Positions 24,461-33,100 of a stretch of DNA of 64,000 bases are shown here, in pieces. Under the pieces are notes generated by a model, which was given only the letters and a program-made list of their open reading frames with translations, was not told where the DNA came from and searched no databases. Position 1 is the first letter of the stretch; every line of letters starts with the position of its first letter. A program made the translations under genes and the position numbers. This stretch comes from Streptomyces eurocidicus (GTDB lineage Bacteria > Actinomycetota > Actinomycetes > Streptomycetales > Streptomycetaceae): assembly GCF_002891295.1 (NCBI RefSeq), contig NZ_LGUI01000002.1, forward strand, positions 868,001 through 932,000, given 5' to 3'.

Positions 24461-25915
24461 GTGACTGTCAATGACGACTCGTTCACGAACTGGAAGAACC
24501 GCGAGGAGATCGCGGAGTCGATGATCCCGATAGTCGGGAAGCTGCACCGGGAGCGGGACGTCACGATCCTGCTGCACAGCCGCTCCCTGGTGAACAAGTC
24601 GGTGGTCAGCATCCTGAAGACCCACCGCTTCGCCCGCCAGATCGCCGGTGAGGAGCTCTCGGTCACCGAGACGCTGCCGTTCCTGCAGGCCCTCACCACC
24701 CTCGATCTCGGTCCCTCCCAGATCGACATCGGCATGCTGGCCGCGACGTACAAGGCCGACGACCGCGGTCTCTCGGTGGCGGACTTCACCGCCGAGGCCG
24801 TGGCCGGCGCCACGGGCGCCGACAAGATCGAGTGCCGTGAGCCGCGCGACGTCGTCCTCTACGGGTTCGGCCGCATCGGCCGCCTCGTCGCCCGGCTGCT
24901 GATCGAGAAGTCCGGCTCCGGCAACGGCCTGCGGCTGCGCGCCATCGTCGTCCGCCCGGGCGGCGGCCGGGCCGCCGAGGATCTCGTGAAGCGCGCCTCC
25001 CTGCTGCGCCGCGACTCCATCCACGGCCAGTTCCAGGGCACGATCACCGTGGACGAGACGGACAGCACGATCACCGCCAACGGCAACGAGATCAAGGTGA
25101 TCTACGCCAACGACCCCTCGGAGGTCGACTACACGGCGTACGGCATCAAGAACGCCATCCTCATCGACAACACCGGCAAGTGGCGCGACCGCGCCGGTCT
25201 GTCGAAGCACCTGCGCCCCGGTATCGACAAGGTCGTCCTCACCGCCCCGGGCAAGGGCGACGTGCCCAACATCGTGCACGGCGTCAACCACGACATGATC
25301 AAGCCGGACGAGCAGATCCTGTCCTGCGCCTCCTGCACCACCAACGCGATCGTCCCGCCGCTGAAGGCGATGGCGGACGAGTACGGCGTGCTGCGCGGCC
25401 ATGTGGAGACCGTCCACTCGTTCACCAACGACCAGAACCTGCTGGACAACTACCACAGCTCCGACCGTCGCGGGCGCTCGGCGCCGCTCAACATGGTCAT
25501 CACCGAGACGGGCGCCGCCTCCGCCGTCGCCAAGGCGCTGCCCGAGCTCAAGGCGCCGATCACCGGCAGCTCGATCCGCGTCCCGGTACCGGACGTCTCG
25601 ATCGCGATCCTCAGCCTGCGGCTCGGGCGCGAGACCGACCGCGAGGAGGTCCTCGACTACCTCCGCAACGTCTCCCTGACCTCGCCGCTCAAGCGCCAGA
25701 TCGACTTCACCACCGCCCCCGACGCGGTGTCGAGCGACTTCATCGGCTCGCGCCACGCCTCGATCGTCGACGCCGGCGCCACCAAGGTCGACGGCGACAA
25801 CGCCATCCTGTACCTCTGGTACGACAACGAGTTCGGCTACTCCTGCCAGGTCATCCGCGTCGTCCAGCACGTCTCCGGGGTGGAGTACCCGACCTACCCG
25901 GCCCCGGTGGCCTGA
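24461..25915 (+). CDS. gap: Glyceraldehyde-3-phosphate dehydrogenase, long form
   Basis: A 484-residue enzyme, about 150 residues longer than classical GAPDH. The extra N-terminal part (residues 1-125) is a helical region typical of one actinobacterial GAPDH type. The Rossmann start is VVLYGFGRIGRLVARLL near residue 130. The active-site motif SCASCTTNA places the catalytic Cys at residue 292. WYDNEFGYSCQVIRVV is the C-terminal signature. It oxidises glyceraldehyde-3-phosphate to 1,3-bisphosphoglycerate. It is flanked by an upstream direct repeat and a downstream terminator, so it is monocistronic. Streptomyces usually has two or three gap genes; this is not necessarily the glycolytic one. Confidence 0.92.
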   Translation: MTVNDDSFTNWKNREEIAESMIPIVGKLHRERDVTILLHSRSLVNKSVVSILKTHRFARQIAGEELSVTETLPFLQALTTLDLGPSQIDIGMLAATYKADDRGLSVADFTAEAVAGATGADKIECREPRDVVLYGFGRIGRLVARLLIEKSGSGNGLRLRAIVVRPGGGRAAEDLVKRASLLRRDSIHGQFQGTITVDETDSTITANGNEIKVIYANDPSEVDYTAYGIKNAILIDNTGKWRDRAGLSKHLRPGIDKVVLTAPGKGDVPNIVHGVNHDMIKPDEQILSCASCTTNAIVPPLKAMADEYGVLRGHVETVHSFTNDQNLLDNYHSSDRRGRSAPLNMVITETGAASAVAKALPELKAPITGSSIRVPVPDVSIAILSLRLGRETDREEVLDYLRNVSLTSPLKRQIDFTTAPDAVSSDFIGSRHASIVDAGATKVDGDNAILYLWYDNEFGYSCQVIRVVQHVSGVEYPTYPAPVA

Positions 25916-25924
25916 CCCGCGGGA

Positions 25925-25968
25925 CCGTCCGGCCGGCGTGCCGACGCACCGGCACGCCGGTCGGACGG
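25925..25968 (+). terminator. Terminator of the GAPDH gene
   Basis: Long interrupted stem: CCGTCCG plus GCCGGCGTGCCG pairs with CGGCACGCCGG then CGGACGG around loop ACGCAC, 10 bases past the stop. It isolates the lasso locus from gap transcription. Confidence 0.7.
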
Positions 25969-26079
25969 GCAGGACAGCGGTGACCGGCCTTTCCCTCGAT
26001 TCCGGTGCCGCCCCGCCGGCCCCGCCCGCCACGGCCGGCTCCGGCGTACTCGTTCCGCCGGGATTCACCGCCCGCCCCC

Positions 26080-26109
26080 TTGCTCTCCCACGGCCGTCAC
26101 CCCTGTACT
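26080..26109 (+). promoter_or_regulatory. Possible promoter of the lasso operon
   Basis: TTGCTC (26080-26085) and TGTACT (26104-26109) with an 18-base spacer, 50 bases before the precursor start. A fair match to the housekeeping sigma pattern, judged by eye only. Confidence 0.35.
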
Positions 26110-26158
26110 GAGCACAGGCCGCGCGGACGCACCGCGCGGCGGCGAAGGGACAGGCGTG

Positions 26159-26296
26159 ATGGATGCCGAAGAGCCCATGAGCGAGACCCCCGAGGTCTAC
26201 CTCCCTCCCGCCCTGATCGAGCTGGGGGAGTTCACGGACGTGACCCTGGGCCACGGGTGGGTCATCGAGGACCGCCAGGACGACATGGCCTGGTGA
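26159..26296 (+). CDS. Lasso peptide precursor
   Basis: A 45-residue precursor. The leader shows the lasso recognition pattern Y-x-x-P-x-L-x-x-x-G-x-F with Y14, P17, L19, G23 and F25, and the Thr (T29) at position -2 before the cut. The predicted core is GHGWVIEDRQDDMAW, 15 residues, beginning with Gly as required for the macrolactam. Ring closure would use Glu7 or Asp8. It ends in Trp and is unusually acidic. GAAGGGA precedes the ATG. Its stop overlaps the cyclase GTG start (GTGA), so translation is coupled. Confidence is high because leader motif and cyclase agree. Confidence 0.9.
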   Translation: MDAEEPMSETPEVYLPPALIELGEFTDVTLGHGWVIEDRQDDMAW

Positions 26297-28131
26297 CGGC
26301 GCACACGGCCGGGACTTCGGCCGGCGGGACCTGGTTCGCGGTCCTGCCCGACACCGAGGCGGGCGGGGCCGCGGCGCTCCTGCTGCGCCGGGAGGCCCGC
26401 GAGGAGGTCCCGCACGCCTCCGGGCGCCCCTGGCTCCTGGGCCGCTGGGCACCCGGCGACATGACCGTCGTCCACGCGGGCCCGGTGCGGATCGCGGCCG
26501 CCGGACCCGGTGCGGCCGCCCTCGTCCGCCACTCCGGGGCCCTCGGCGGGCTCCGGGCCCCCGCCGATCTGGCCCGGCTCGCGGCCCGCCTGCCGGGCGC
26601 CCTCCACCTGCTCTGCTCGACGGCGGGCCGGGTCATGGCACAGGGGACCCTGGCGCACACCCGAAGGATCTTCCACTGCCGCCTCGCCGGCTGCCAGGTC
26701 GCCGCCGACCGGGCCGACGTCCTGGCCACCGCCCTCGGCGCACCGGTCGACGAAGCCGCCCTGGCCCTTCGGCTGCTGTCCCCGTCCCCGCCCCACCCGC
26801 TCGGCGGCCTCCCCCTCTGGCGGGGCGTGCACGCGGTCCCGGGCGACCACCTCCTGCTCCTCGACGAGCGCGGTGCCGCCACGACCGTACGCCGCTGGCG
26901 CCCGCCGCTCCCCGAACTGCCCTTGGACCGGACCGCCGACGCCGTACGCGACGCCCTGACCGCCGCCGTCGCCGCGCGCACCCACGACGGCGGCACCGTC
27001 GGCGCCGACCTCTCCGGCGGCATGGACTCCACCAGCCTGTGCTTCCTCGCCGACCGCGGCCCGGCCCACCTGCTCACCTACCGCCAGGACTCCGTCGACC
27101 CGGCACACGACGACGCCCTCTGGGCCCGCGTCGCCGTGGCCGCGCTGCCCTCCGCCGGACACCTGGAGACCGGGGCCGACGGGGCGCCGGCCGCGTTCGC
27201 GGGGCTGACCGCGCCCGACGCCGACCCCGAGGAGCCGTTCCGCTGGGTGCGTTCCCAGGCCCGCCTGGCCGACCTGGCACGGCGCATGGCGGAGGCGGGG
27301 GCACGCCTGCACCTCACGGGCGACGGAGGCGACGAGCTCTTCGGCGCCATGCCCTCCGCCCTGCACAGCCTGGCCCGCGTCCGGCCCGTCACGGCCCTGC
27401 GCCGGCTGCGGAGCCACCGCGCCCTGCGCCGCTGGCCCCTGACGGCCTCCCTGCGGGCCATGGCCGACACCTCGGACTACCCCCGCTGGCTCGCCTCCCA
27501 CGGCGGACCGCTCCTCGGCCCCCTGCCCTCGCCCACCGTCCCGTCCCTGTGGTGGGGGCCGCCGCCACGACTGCCCCGGTGGGTGACACCGCAGGCCACG
27601 GCACTCGTCCGGGAGAGCCTCGCCCGCACGGCCGCGGAGCGCCCGGACCCGCTGGCGCCCTCGCGCGTCCAGCACGAGCACCTGCACTACGCCCAGGTCT
27701 GCGGGCGGGCGGTGCGGCTGGCGGACCGGCTCACGGCGCTGTACGGGGTGCGCCTGGCGGCCCCGTACCTGGACGACCACGTCATCGAGGCCGCCCTGTC
27801 CGCACGGCTGGAACTCCACGCGCCCGCCGACCGCTACAAGCCCGTCCTGGCCCGCGCGATGGCGGGCATCGTCCCGGCCCCGCTGCTCGGCCGCACGACC
27901 AAGGCGGTGTTCGGCGCCGACTCCTACGTGGGGCTGGACCGCCACCGGGCCGAGCTGCTGGACCTGTGCGCCGATGACTCGGCGCTGGCGTGCCGGGGCC
28001 TCGTGGACCCGGCCGCGCTGCGCGCCGCCCTCGTCGCGCCGCACCGCGACACGGCCTCCATCCGGCCCCTCGACCCGACGCTGGCAGCCGAGCGGTGGCT
28101 GCGCGCCACGACCGCCGGAGGACCCCGATGA
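26293..28131 (+). CDS. Lasso peptide macrolactam synthetase (asparagine synthetase-like)
   Basis: A 612-residue lasso cyclase (C protein). The N-terminal third is a degenerate glutamine-amidotransferase-like domain without the N-terminal Cys, as usual for lasso cyclases. The ATP-binding PP-loop is SGGMDS at residues 241-246, and LHLTGDGGDELFG is the second conserved nucleotide-site motif. It adenylates the side-chain carboxylate of the core's Glu7 or Asp8, and Gly1 then attacks to close the ring. It overlaps the precursor stop by 4 bases and the B2 start by 4 bases (ATGA), so the three genes form one tightly coupled operon. Confidence 0.92.
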   Translation: MTAHTAGTSAGGTWFAVLPDTEAGGAAALLLRREAREEVPHASGRPWLLGRWAPGDMTVVHAGPVRIAAAGPGAAALVRHSGALGGLRAPADLARLAARLPGALHLLCSTAGRVMAQGTLAHTRRIFHCRLAGCQVAADRADVLATALGAPVDEAALALRLLSPSPPHPLGGLPLWRGVHAVPGDHLLLLDERGAATTVRRWRPPLPELPLDRTADAVRDALTAAVAARTHDGGTVGADLSGGMDSTSLCFLADRGPAHLLTYRQDSVDPAHDDALWARVAVAALPSAGHLETGADGAPAAFAGLTAPDADPEEPFRWVRSQARLADLARRMAEAGARLHLTGDGGDELFGAMPSALHSLARVRPVTALRRLRSHRALRRWPLTASLRAMADTSDYPRWLASHGGPLLGPLPSPTVPSLWWGPPPRLPRWVTPQATALVRESLARTAAERPDPLAPSRVQHEHLHYAQVCGRAVRLADRLTALYGVRLAAPYLDDHVIEAALSARLELHAPADRYKPVLARAMAGIVPAPLLGRTTKAVFGADSYVGLDRHRAELLDLCADDSALACRGLVDPAALRAALVAPHRDTASIRPLDPTLAAERWLRATTAGGPR

Positions 28132-28577
28132 GCCAGTCCGTGACGCTCCACCGTCCCGAGCACGTGCCGTGGCGGCGGCGCCTCAAGGCCAGGCTGGCCG
28201 TGGCCGCCGCCCGCCCCCTCCTCGGACTCGCCCCCGCCCGGCTCCGAAGGCTGTGCGCGTTCCTGCGCCGGGGCGCCGCGCCCGCGGGCTACGAACAGGC
28301 GCTCGCCGCCCGTACCGCGGTCGTCGCCGTCAGCGTCCGCTGCGCCGGCCAGGGCTGCCTCCAGCGCTCCCTGGCCACCGCCGTCCTCTGCCGTCTCGAA
28401 GGCGCCTGGCCCACCTGGTGCGCGGGTGTCCGCACCCGGCCCTTCCGGGGCCACGCCTGGGTCGAGGCCGACGGCCGCCCGGTCGGCGAACCGTACCCGC
28501 CGGGCTACTTCGTCCCCATGGTCAAGGTGCCGCCCCTGGAACGGCAGCGGTCCGGGGAGCATCCCGGCCCAGGGTGA
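28128..28577 (+). CDS. Lasso peptide B2 leader peptidase (transglutaminase fold)
   Basis: A 149-residue B2 protein. The catalytic triad is visible: Cys77 in RCAGQGCLQRSLA, His109 in FRGHAWVEADG, and Asp115 in the same segment. The N-terminal RRRLKARLAVAAARPLLGL helix is typical of actinobacterial B2 proteins. It removes the leader after T29-L30. It normally works with a separate small B1 protein (RRE, PqqD-like) that captures the leader, but no B1 gene is visible on either side. The start codon overlaps the cyclase stop. Confidence 0.9.
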   Translation: MSQSVTLHRPEHVPWRRRLKARLAVAAARPLLGLAPARLRRLCAFLRRGAAPAGYEQALAARTAVVAVSVRCAGQGCLQRSLATAVLCRLEGAWPTWCAGVRTRPFRGHAWVEADGRPVGEPYPPGYFVPMVKVPPLERQRSGEHPGPG

Positions 28578-28613
28578 GCGGCCGGCGCGGAGACCCGTCC
28601 TCCCGGGGACCCT

Positions 28614-28697
28614 GCCGGTAGCCGGTAGCCGGTAGCCGGTAGCCGGTAGCCGGTAGCCGGTAGCCGGTAGCCGGTAGCCGTCAGCCGGTAGCCGTCA
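28614..28697. repeat. 7-bp tandem repeat (GCCGGTA)
   Basis: Nine perfect copies of GCCGGTA (28614-28676) followed by GCCGTCA, GCCGGTA and GCCGTCA. The 7-base period is not a multiple of three and the tract lies outside any supported gene, just after the lasso operon. It is a likely slippage-prone minisatellite. Confidence 0.9.
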
Positions 28698-28791
28698 GCC
28701 GGCGGGCGTGAGGAGCCGGAGCCCGTGCCGTGCGACAGGGACCCGCCCGGTCGGTTCGACGCCGAAGGCCCCGAACCCACCCCGGCGGGCG

Positions 28792-29688
28792 TCACACGTG
28801 CTTCCGCAGGTGCGCCGTGACCTGCGCGCCCGTCTCCGGCGACAGCCGTCCCTCCGGCACGTCGAAGCCCAGCTCCCGGGCGAGCACGGCGGCACGGAGG
28901 TCGAAGGCGGCCTCCGTGAGATGGGCCAGGGTGTCCACCGCGGCGCGCGTCCGGCGCAGGGCGACGGCGAGGACGCCCGCCGCGACCAGCGGCGCCGGCC
29001 ACCACCAGACGGCGGGCAGCACGCCGAGCACGCCCCAGCCCGCCAGCGTGACCGCCGTGTCGAGCTCCGTGCGCGCGGCCCGCAGCGCGTTCTGCTCGGA
29101 CTCCGTCAGCACCAGCCACAGCCGCGGCCACGCGAACACGACGTCCAGCCGGTACCAGGCCCAGACGCGGGCGCCGACCACGCCCAGCCGGTCGCCCGCC
29201 CAGGTGGGATGGGCCGGGGGCCCCAGCGCGACGGCGTTGCGCCGGGCCGCCAGCGCGTCGATCCGGGCCCGGACCTCGGCGGGCGGCCGCGCCCCCGCGC
29301 CCTCCAGCGCGGCCCGGTAGGCCAGGTCGGCCGCCTGCCAGCGCGCGGCACGGGCCGCCGTCAGCCGCCGCGCCGCCCACCGCAGACCGTACGGCCAGGG
29401 CTCGGACCACAGCCGCCCGAGCGCCGCGGCGACACCCCGGGCGGTCAGTCCGGCGGCGGCCGACAGCACGGGAAGGACCGCGAGAACGAGCACCCACGAG
29501 GAGGCGCGGCCGTCGAGAGGACCGCCGACGGCCGGCAGGTCGGCCAGCCGGCCGACGTCCGCCCAGTGCGCGTGGCCCAGCCGGTGGGCCGCCACCGCGC
29601 CCGCCACGTAGAGCAGCCCCGGCAGGACCAGCACGGCCACCCACCGCTCCACGTACTTGCGGCCCAGCTCCGCCAGCACCGTGTTCAT
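28792..29688 (-). CDS. Membrane protein in the CHAT-associated locus
   Basis: A 298-residue membrane protein. Hydrophobic segments lie near residues 15-36 (VAVLVLPGLLYVAGAVAAH), 60-80 (SSWVLVLAVLPVLSAAAG) and 215-250 (LAGWGVLGVLPAVWWW, then PLVAAGVLAVAL). The central part is a helical, Ala/Arg-rich cytoplasmic region. I recognise no enzyme motif. It is downstream of the small zinc-motif gene (31-base gap) and both are divergent from the CHAT gene, so it may be a membrane component of that system. ATG start at 29688. Confidence 0.65.
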   Translation of the reverse strand: MNTVLAELGRKYVERWVAVLVLPGLLYVAGAVAAHRLGHAHWADVGRLADLPAVGGPLDGRASSWVLVLAVLPVLSAAAGLTARGVAAALGRLWSEPWPYGLRWAARRLTAARAARWQAADLAYRAALEGAGARPPAEVRARIDALAARRNAVALGPPAHPTWAGDRLGVVGARVWAWYRLDVVFAWPRLWLVLTESEQNALRAARTELDTAVTLAGWGVLGVLPAVWWWPAPLVAAGVLAVALRRTRAAVDTLAHLTEAAFDLRAAVLARELGFDVPEGRLSPETGAQVTAHLRKHV

Positions 29689-29719
29689 CCCGTTTCCCCG
29701 GCCCTTCGCCCGCGCGCGG

Positions 29720-30088
29720 TCAGCCGAACCGCAGCGGCCGGCCGTGGAGGGCGCAGACCGGGAGGTCCTCGCCCGGACGTGGCTGTTCCGCCCGGCGGCA
29801 GGCGCCGGCCGGGCAGCGGTAGCGGCCGAGCGCCACATGCCCGGCGCGGTCGCCGCCGGGCAGGGGCACCAGACCGGCCCCCGCGCCGCCGCCCGGCGCG
29901 GCACGGGTCGCCGAGGACTCCAGCAGGCGCAGCAGCCCGAGGGCCCGCAGCCGGTCGGTCACCGGCTCCCCGCGCCGCGCCGCCGCCAGGACCTCCTCCA
30001 GGCGGCCCCCGTCGCCGGTCTCCTCGGCGACCGCCCGCAGCTCGGGGAGTTCCCGGCACAGCACGCCCAGCAGCTCCGCGCTCTCCAC
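29720..30088 (-). CDS. Small zinc-motif protein divergent from CHAT gene
   Basis: A 122-residue protein. Residues 1-60 form a helical domain (ELLGVLCRELPELRAVAEETGD) that resembles the small adaptor domains seen beside CHAT and trypsin effectors. The C-terminus has C-x4-C and C-x2-H (YRCPAGACRR, PVCALHGRPL), a probable zinc site. GTG start at 30088 with AGGGGGCGGA upstream. Its start is only 36 bases from the CHAT start, so the two promoters overlap. Only the last part of a very long open frame is real; the rest of that frame is antisense to the CHAT gene. Confidence 0.6.
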   Translation of the reverse strand: MESAELLGVLCRELPELRAVAEETGDGGRLEEVLAAARRGEPVTDRLRALGLLRLLESSATRAAPGGGAGAGLVPLPGGDRAGHVALGRYRCPAGACRRAEQPRPGEDLPVCALHGRPLRFG

Positions 30089-30124
30089 AATCCGCCCCCT
30101 CGGCACAGAAGTTGATGGAGCATC

Positions 30125-33100
30125 ATGGCATGCGGGGGAGACGGCACGAGACCGCGGGGGCGGACGATGCGTGACGACGACGGATGGACGGGGCCGGACT
30201 GGGCCGAGACCGAGCGGCTCACCGCCCGCCTGGAGGAACGGCTCGGCGCCTTCTGGAACGAGGGGGACCGGGCGGCGGTGACGGAACCGGCCGCCCTGGC
30301 CGAGGCCACCGCGCTGCGTACGGGCGTCCTCCGCGTCCCCGACGGGCCGGCCGGGGCCGGCCGGCCCCTCTACGTCCTCGACCGGTCCGGCCTGTACGCC
30401 GTCGCCTGCCTGCACTACGCCCGCTGCGTGGCCCTGGGCCCGGGCACCGAGGAGGCCCTGCCCGACGCGCGACTGACGTTCGGGCTGTTCGCCCTGGTCA
30501 CCCGGTTCGCGCCCGAGGAGGTGCCCGAGGACATACGGGAGACCGTCGTCGCGATGGACGTGCCCGACGCCCGGGACCTGGTCACCGTCTGGGGGCACGC
30601 CCTGGAGTCGTTCCACCGCTGGCAGGCCACGGGTGACGGCGAGGCGCTGGAGGCCGCGATCGACTCGTGGCGCGGGATCCGGACCGTCCTGCCCCCGTCC
30701 CACCCCGTCCGCCCGATGCTGCTCGCGAACCTGTGCGGCGCGCTGCGGAACCGCTGCGCGACGCTCGGCGACGGCGCGGATCTGGAGGAGGCCGTCGACG
30801 CCGGACGGCAGGCCGTGCGGCTCGCGCCCGCCGACGACCCGGACCGCGCGCTGTACCTCTCCAACCTCTCCGCCGCGCTGTTCATGCGCTCCGGCGCCCA
30901 CCGCGACCCGGCGGACCTGGACGACGCCGTCACCCACGGAACGGAATCCGTACGGGTCGCACGGGAGCCGCAGGCCCTCTTCCACTCCAACGCGGGCACG
31001 GCCCTCCTGAGCCGGTACGAGCGGGACGCCGCCGTACCGGACCTGGAGGCCGCCGTCGAAGCCTTCCGGCACGCCGAACGCCGGTCCGCGCCGGACGATC
31101 CCCTGCGGGCGATGTACCTGACGAACCTCGGGCTCGCGCTGGACCAGCGGTTCCTCCGCCTCGGGGACCCGGCCGACCTCGACGCCGCCGTGGCCGCCGC
31201 GACGCGCGCGGTGGCGGCCTGCCCGCCCGGCCACCCGGAACACCGCAGGTGCCTGGCGAACCTCAGCGGCGTCCTGCGCTCCAAGGCCGGGCACTCCGGG
31301 GCGGCGCCCGACCTGGACGCCGCCGTGGAAGCGGGGCGGCGCGCCTTGTCCGGCGCCCCCGCGGGCGCCGCGGACCCGCACCGGGAACTCTTCCTGGGAG
31401 TCCTGGCGAAGGCGCTGAGCCTGAGGTTCACCCACCTGGGGAAGCCCGCCGACATCGACGAGGCGGTGGACCTGTTCCGGCGGGCCGGGTCCGGCCTCGG
31501 CGCTCACGACGCGTTCACGGCCGTACGTGGCTACGACCTGGGCGTCGCCCTGCTGACCCGCTTCCGCCGCACCGGCGATCCCGCCGACGCCGACGCCGCG
31601 GTCGAGGCCGCCCGGCGCAGCGTCCGCGCCACCCCGGCCGCACTGCCGGACCGAGGTGTTCCGCTCAGTCTGCTGGGCGAGGCCCTGCTGGAGCGCGCCC
31701 GGTGGACCCGCTCGCCCTCCGACGAGGAGGAGGCGGCCGGCGCCCTGGAGGAGGCCCGCGGGCTCCTCGCCGGCCACCACCCCGCCGCCCTGCGGAAATG
31801 CCTGTCCGAGCTGGGCCACGCCCGCACACGCCGCTTCGACCGCACCGAGTCCCTCGCCGACCTGGACGCGGCGCTCGACGCCTTCCGCGACGCGGTACGG
31901 CAGGGCCCCGACGACCCGGAACGGGCCGTCGACGAATCCCACATCGGCGGCCTCACCCTGAAACGGTTCGCGCTCACCGGCGACCAGGAGGACCTCGCCG
32001 AGGCGCTGGACCGGCACCGGCGCGCGGTCCGGTCCCTGGCGGGGGGCGACGGCGACCGGCACGGGCCACAGGTGCTGTTCAACCTCGGCCGCGCGCTCCA
32101 GGCCGGGTACGAGCGGAACGGCGACCTCGCCCTGCTGGACGAGGCCGTACAGCGGCTGGAGGAGGCCGTACGGTTCCCCCACGGGTCCGGCCCGGACCAC
32201 GCGATGCGCCTGTCCAACCTCGGCGCGGCCCTGCGCGTCCGCGCCGAACGCCTGGGCACCGACGCCGATCTGGACCGGGCCGTCGAACTCAGCCGGCGGG
32301 CGGTCGGGTCCCTGCCCGCGGACCACCCGGAGCGCGCCACCTACCTCTCCAACCTCAGCACCACCCTGCTCGCCCGCTATGTCCACTCCGGGGCCCAGGA
32401 GGACCTGGAGGACTCGGTACGGGCGAGCAGACAGGCCGTCGAGGCCACCCCCGTCACCGATACGACCGAGCGCGCCGTCCACCTCTCCAACCTGGGCATC
32501 GCCCTGCGCAGGAGGTACGAGTGGTCGGGCGCGCTCACCGACCTCGACGAGGCGATCGAAGCGGCCGGCGCCGCCGTCCGAGGGCTGCCCGCCGGGCATG
32601 TGACCGGCCACCTGCTCCTCACCAACCTCTCCACGGCCCTCGCCGACCGCTACGAGCGGACCGGGGACCCCGCCCACCTCGACGAGGCGATCGAGGCGGC
32701 CCGCGCCGCCGTCCGGGCCGTACCCGAAGGCCATCCGTCCCGCGCCGTCCATCTGTCCAACCTCGGAGACTCGCTGCGCCGGCGGTACGGGAGCGCGGGG
32801 CGGCGGGCCGACGCGGACGAGGCCGTCGCATCCCTGCGGCAGGCCGTGGCCGCCTGCCCCGAGGGCCATCCGTCCCGCGCCGTGTGCCTGTCCAACCTCT
32901 GCGCCGCCCTCCTCGCCCGCCGGGGCGACACCGGCCCGGCCGCCGACGCCGAGGAGGCGGCCGGCGCGGCGCGGGCCGCCGTCCGCGCCGCGCCCGACGG
33001 CCATCCGCAGCGCGCCAGGTACCTGTCCAACCTCGGTGCGGCACTCCTGGTCCGCGCGTCGCTGGGCGGGGGCCACGGCGACGTCGAGACGGCGTTCGAC

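Noticed and set aside
28614..28697. CRISPR-like array
   Set aside because: Repeat unit is 7 bp with no spacers and there are no cas genes.
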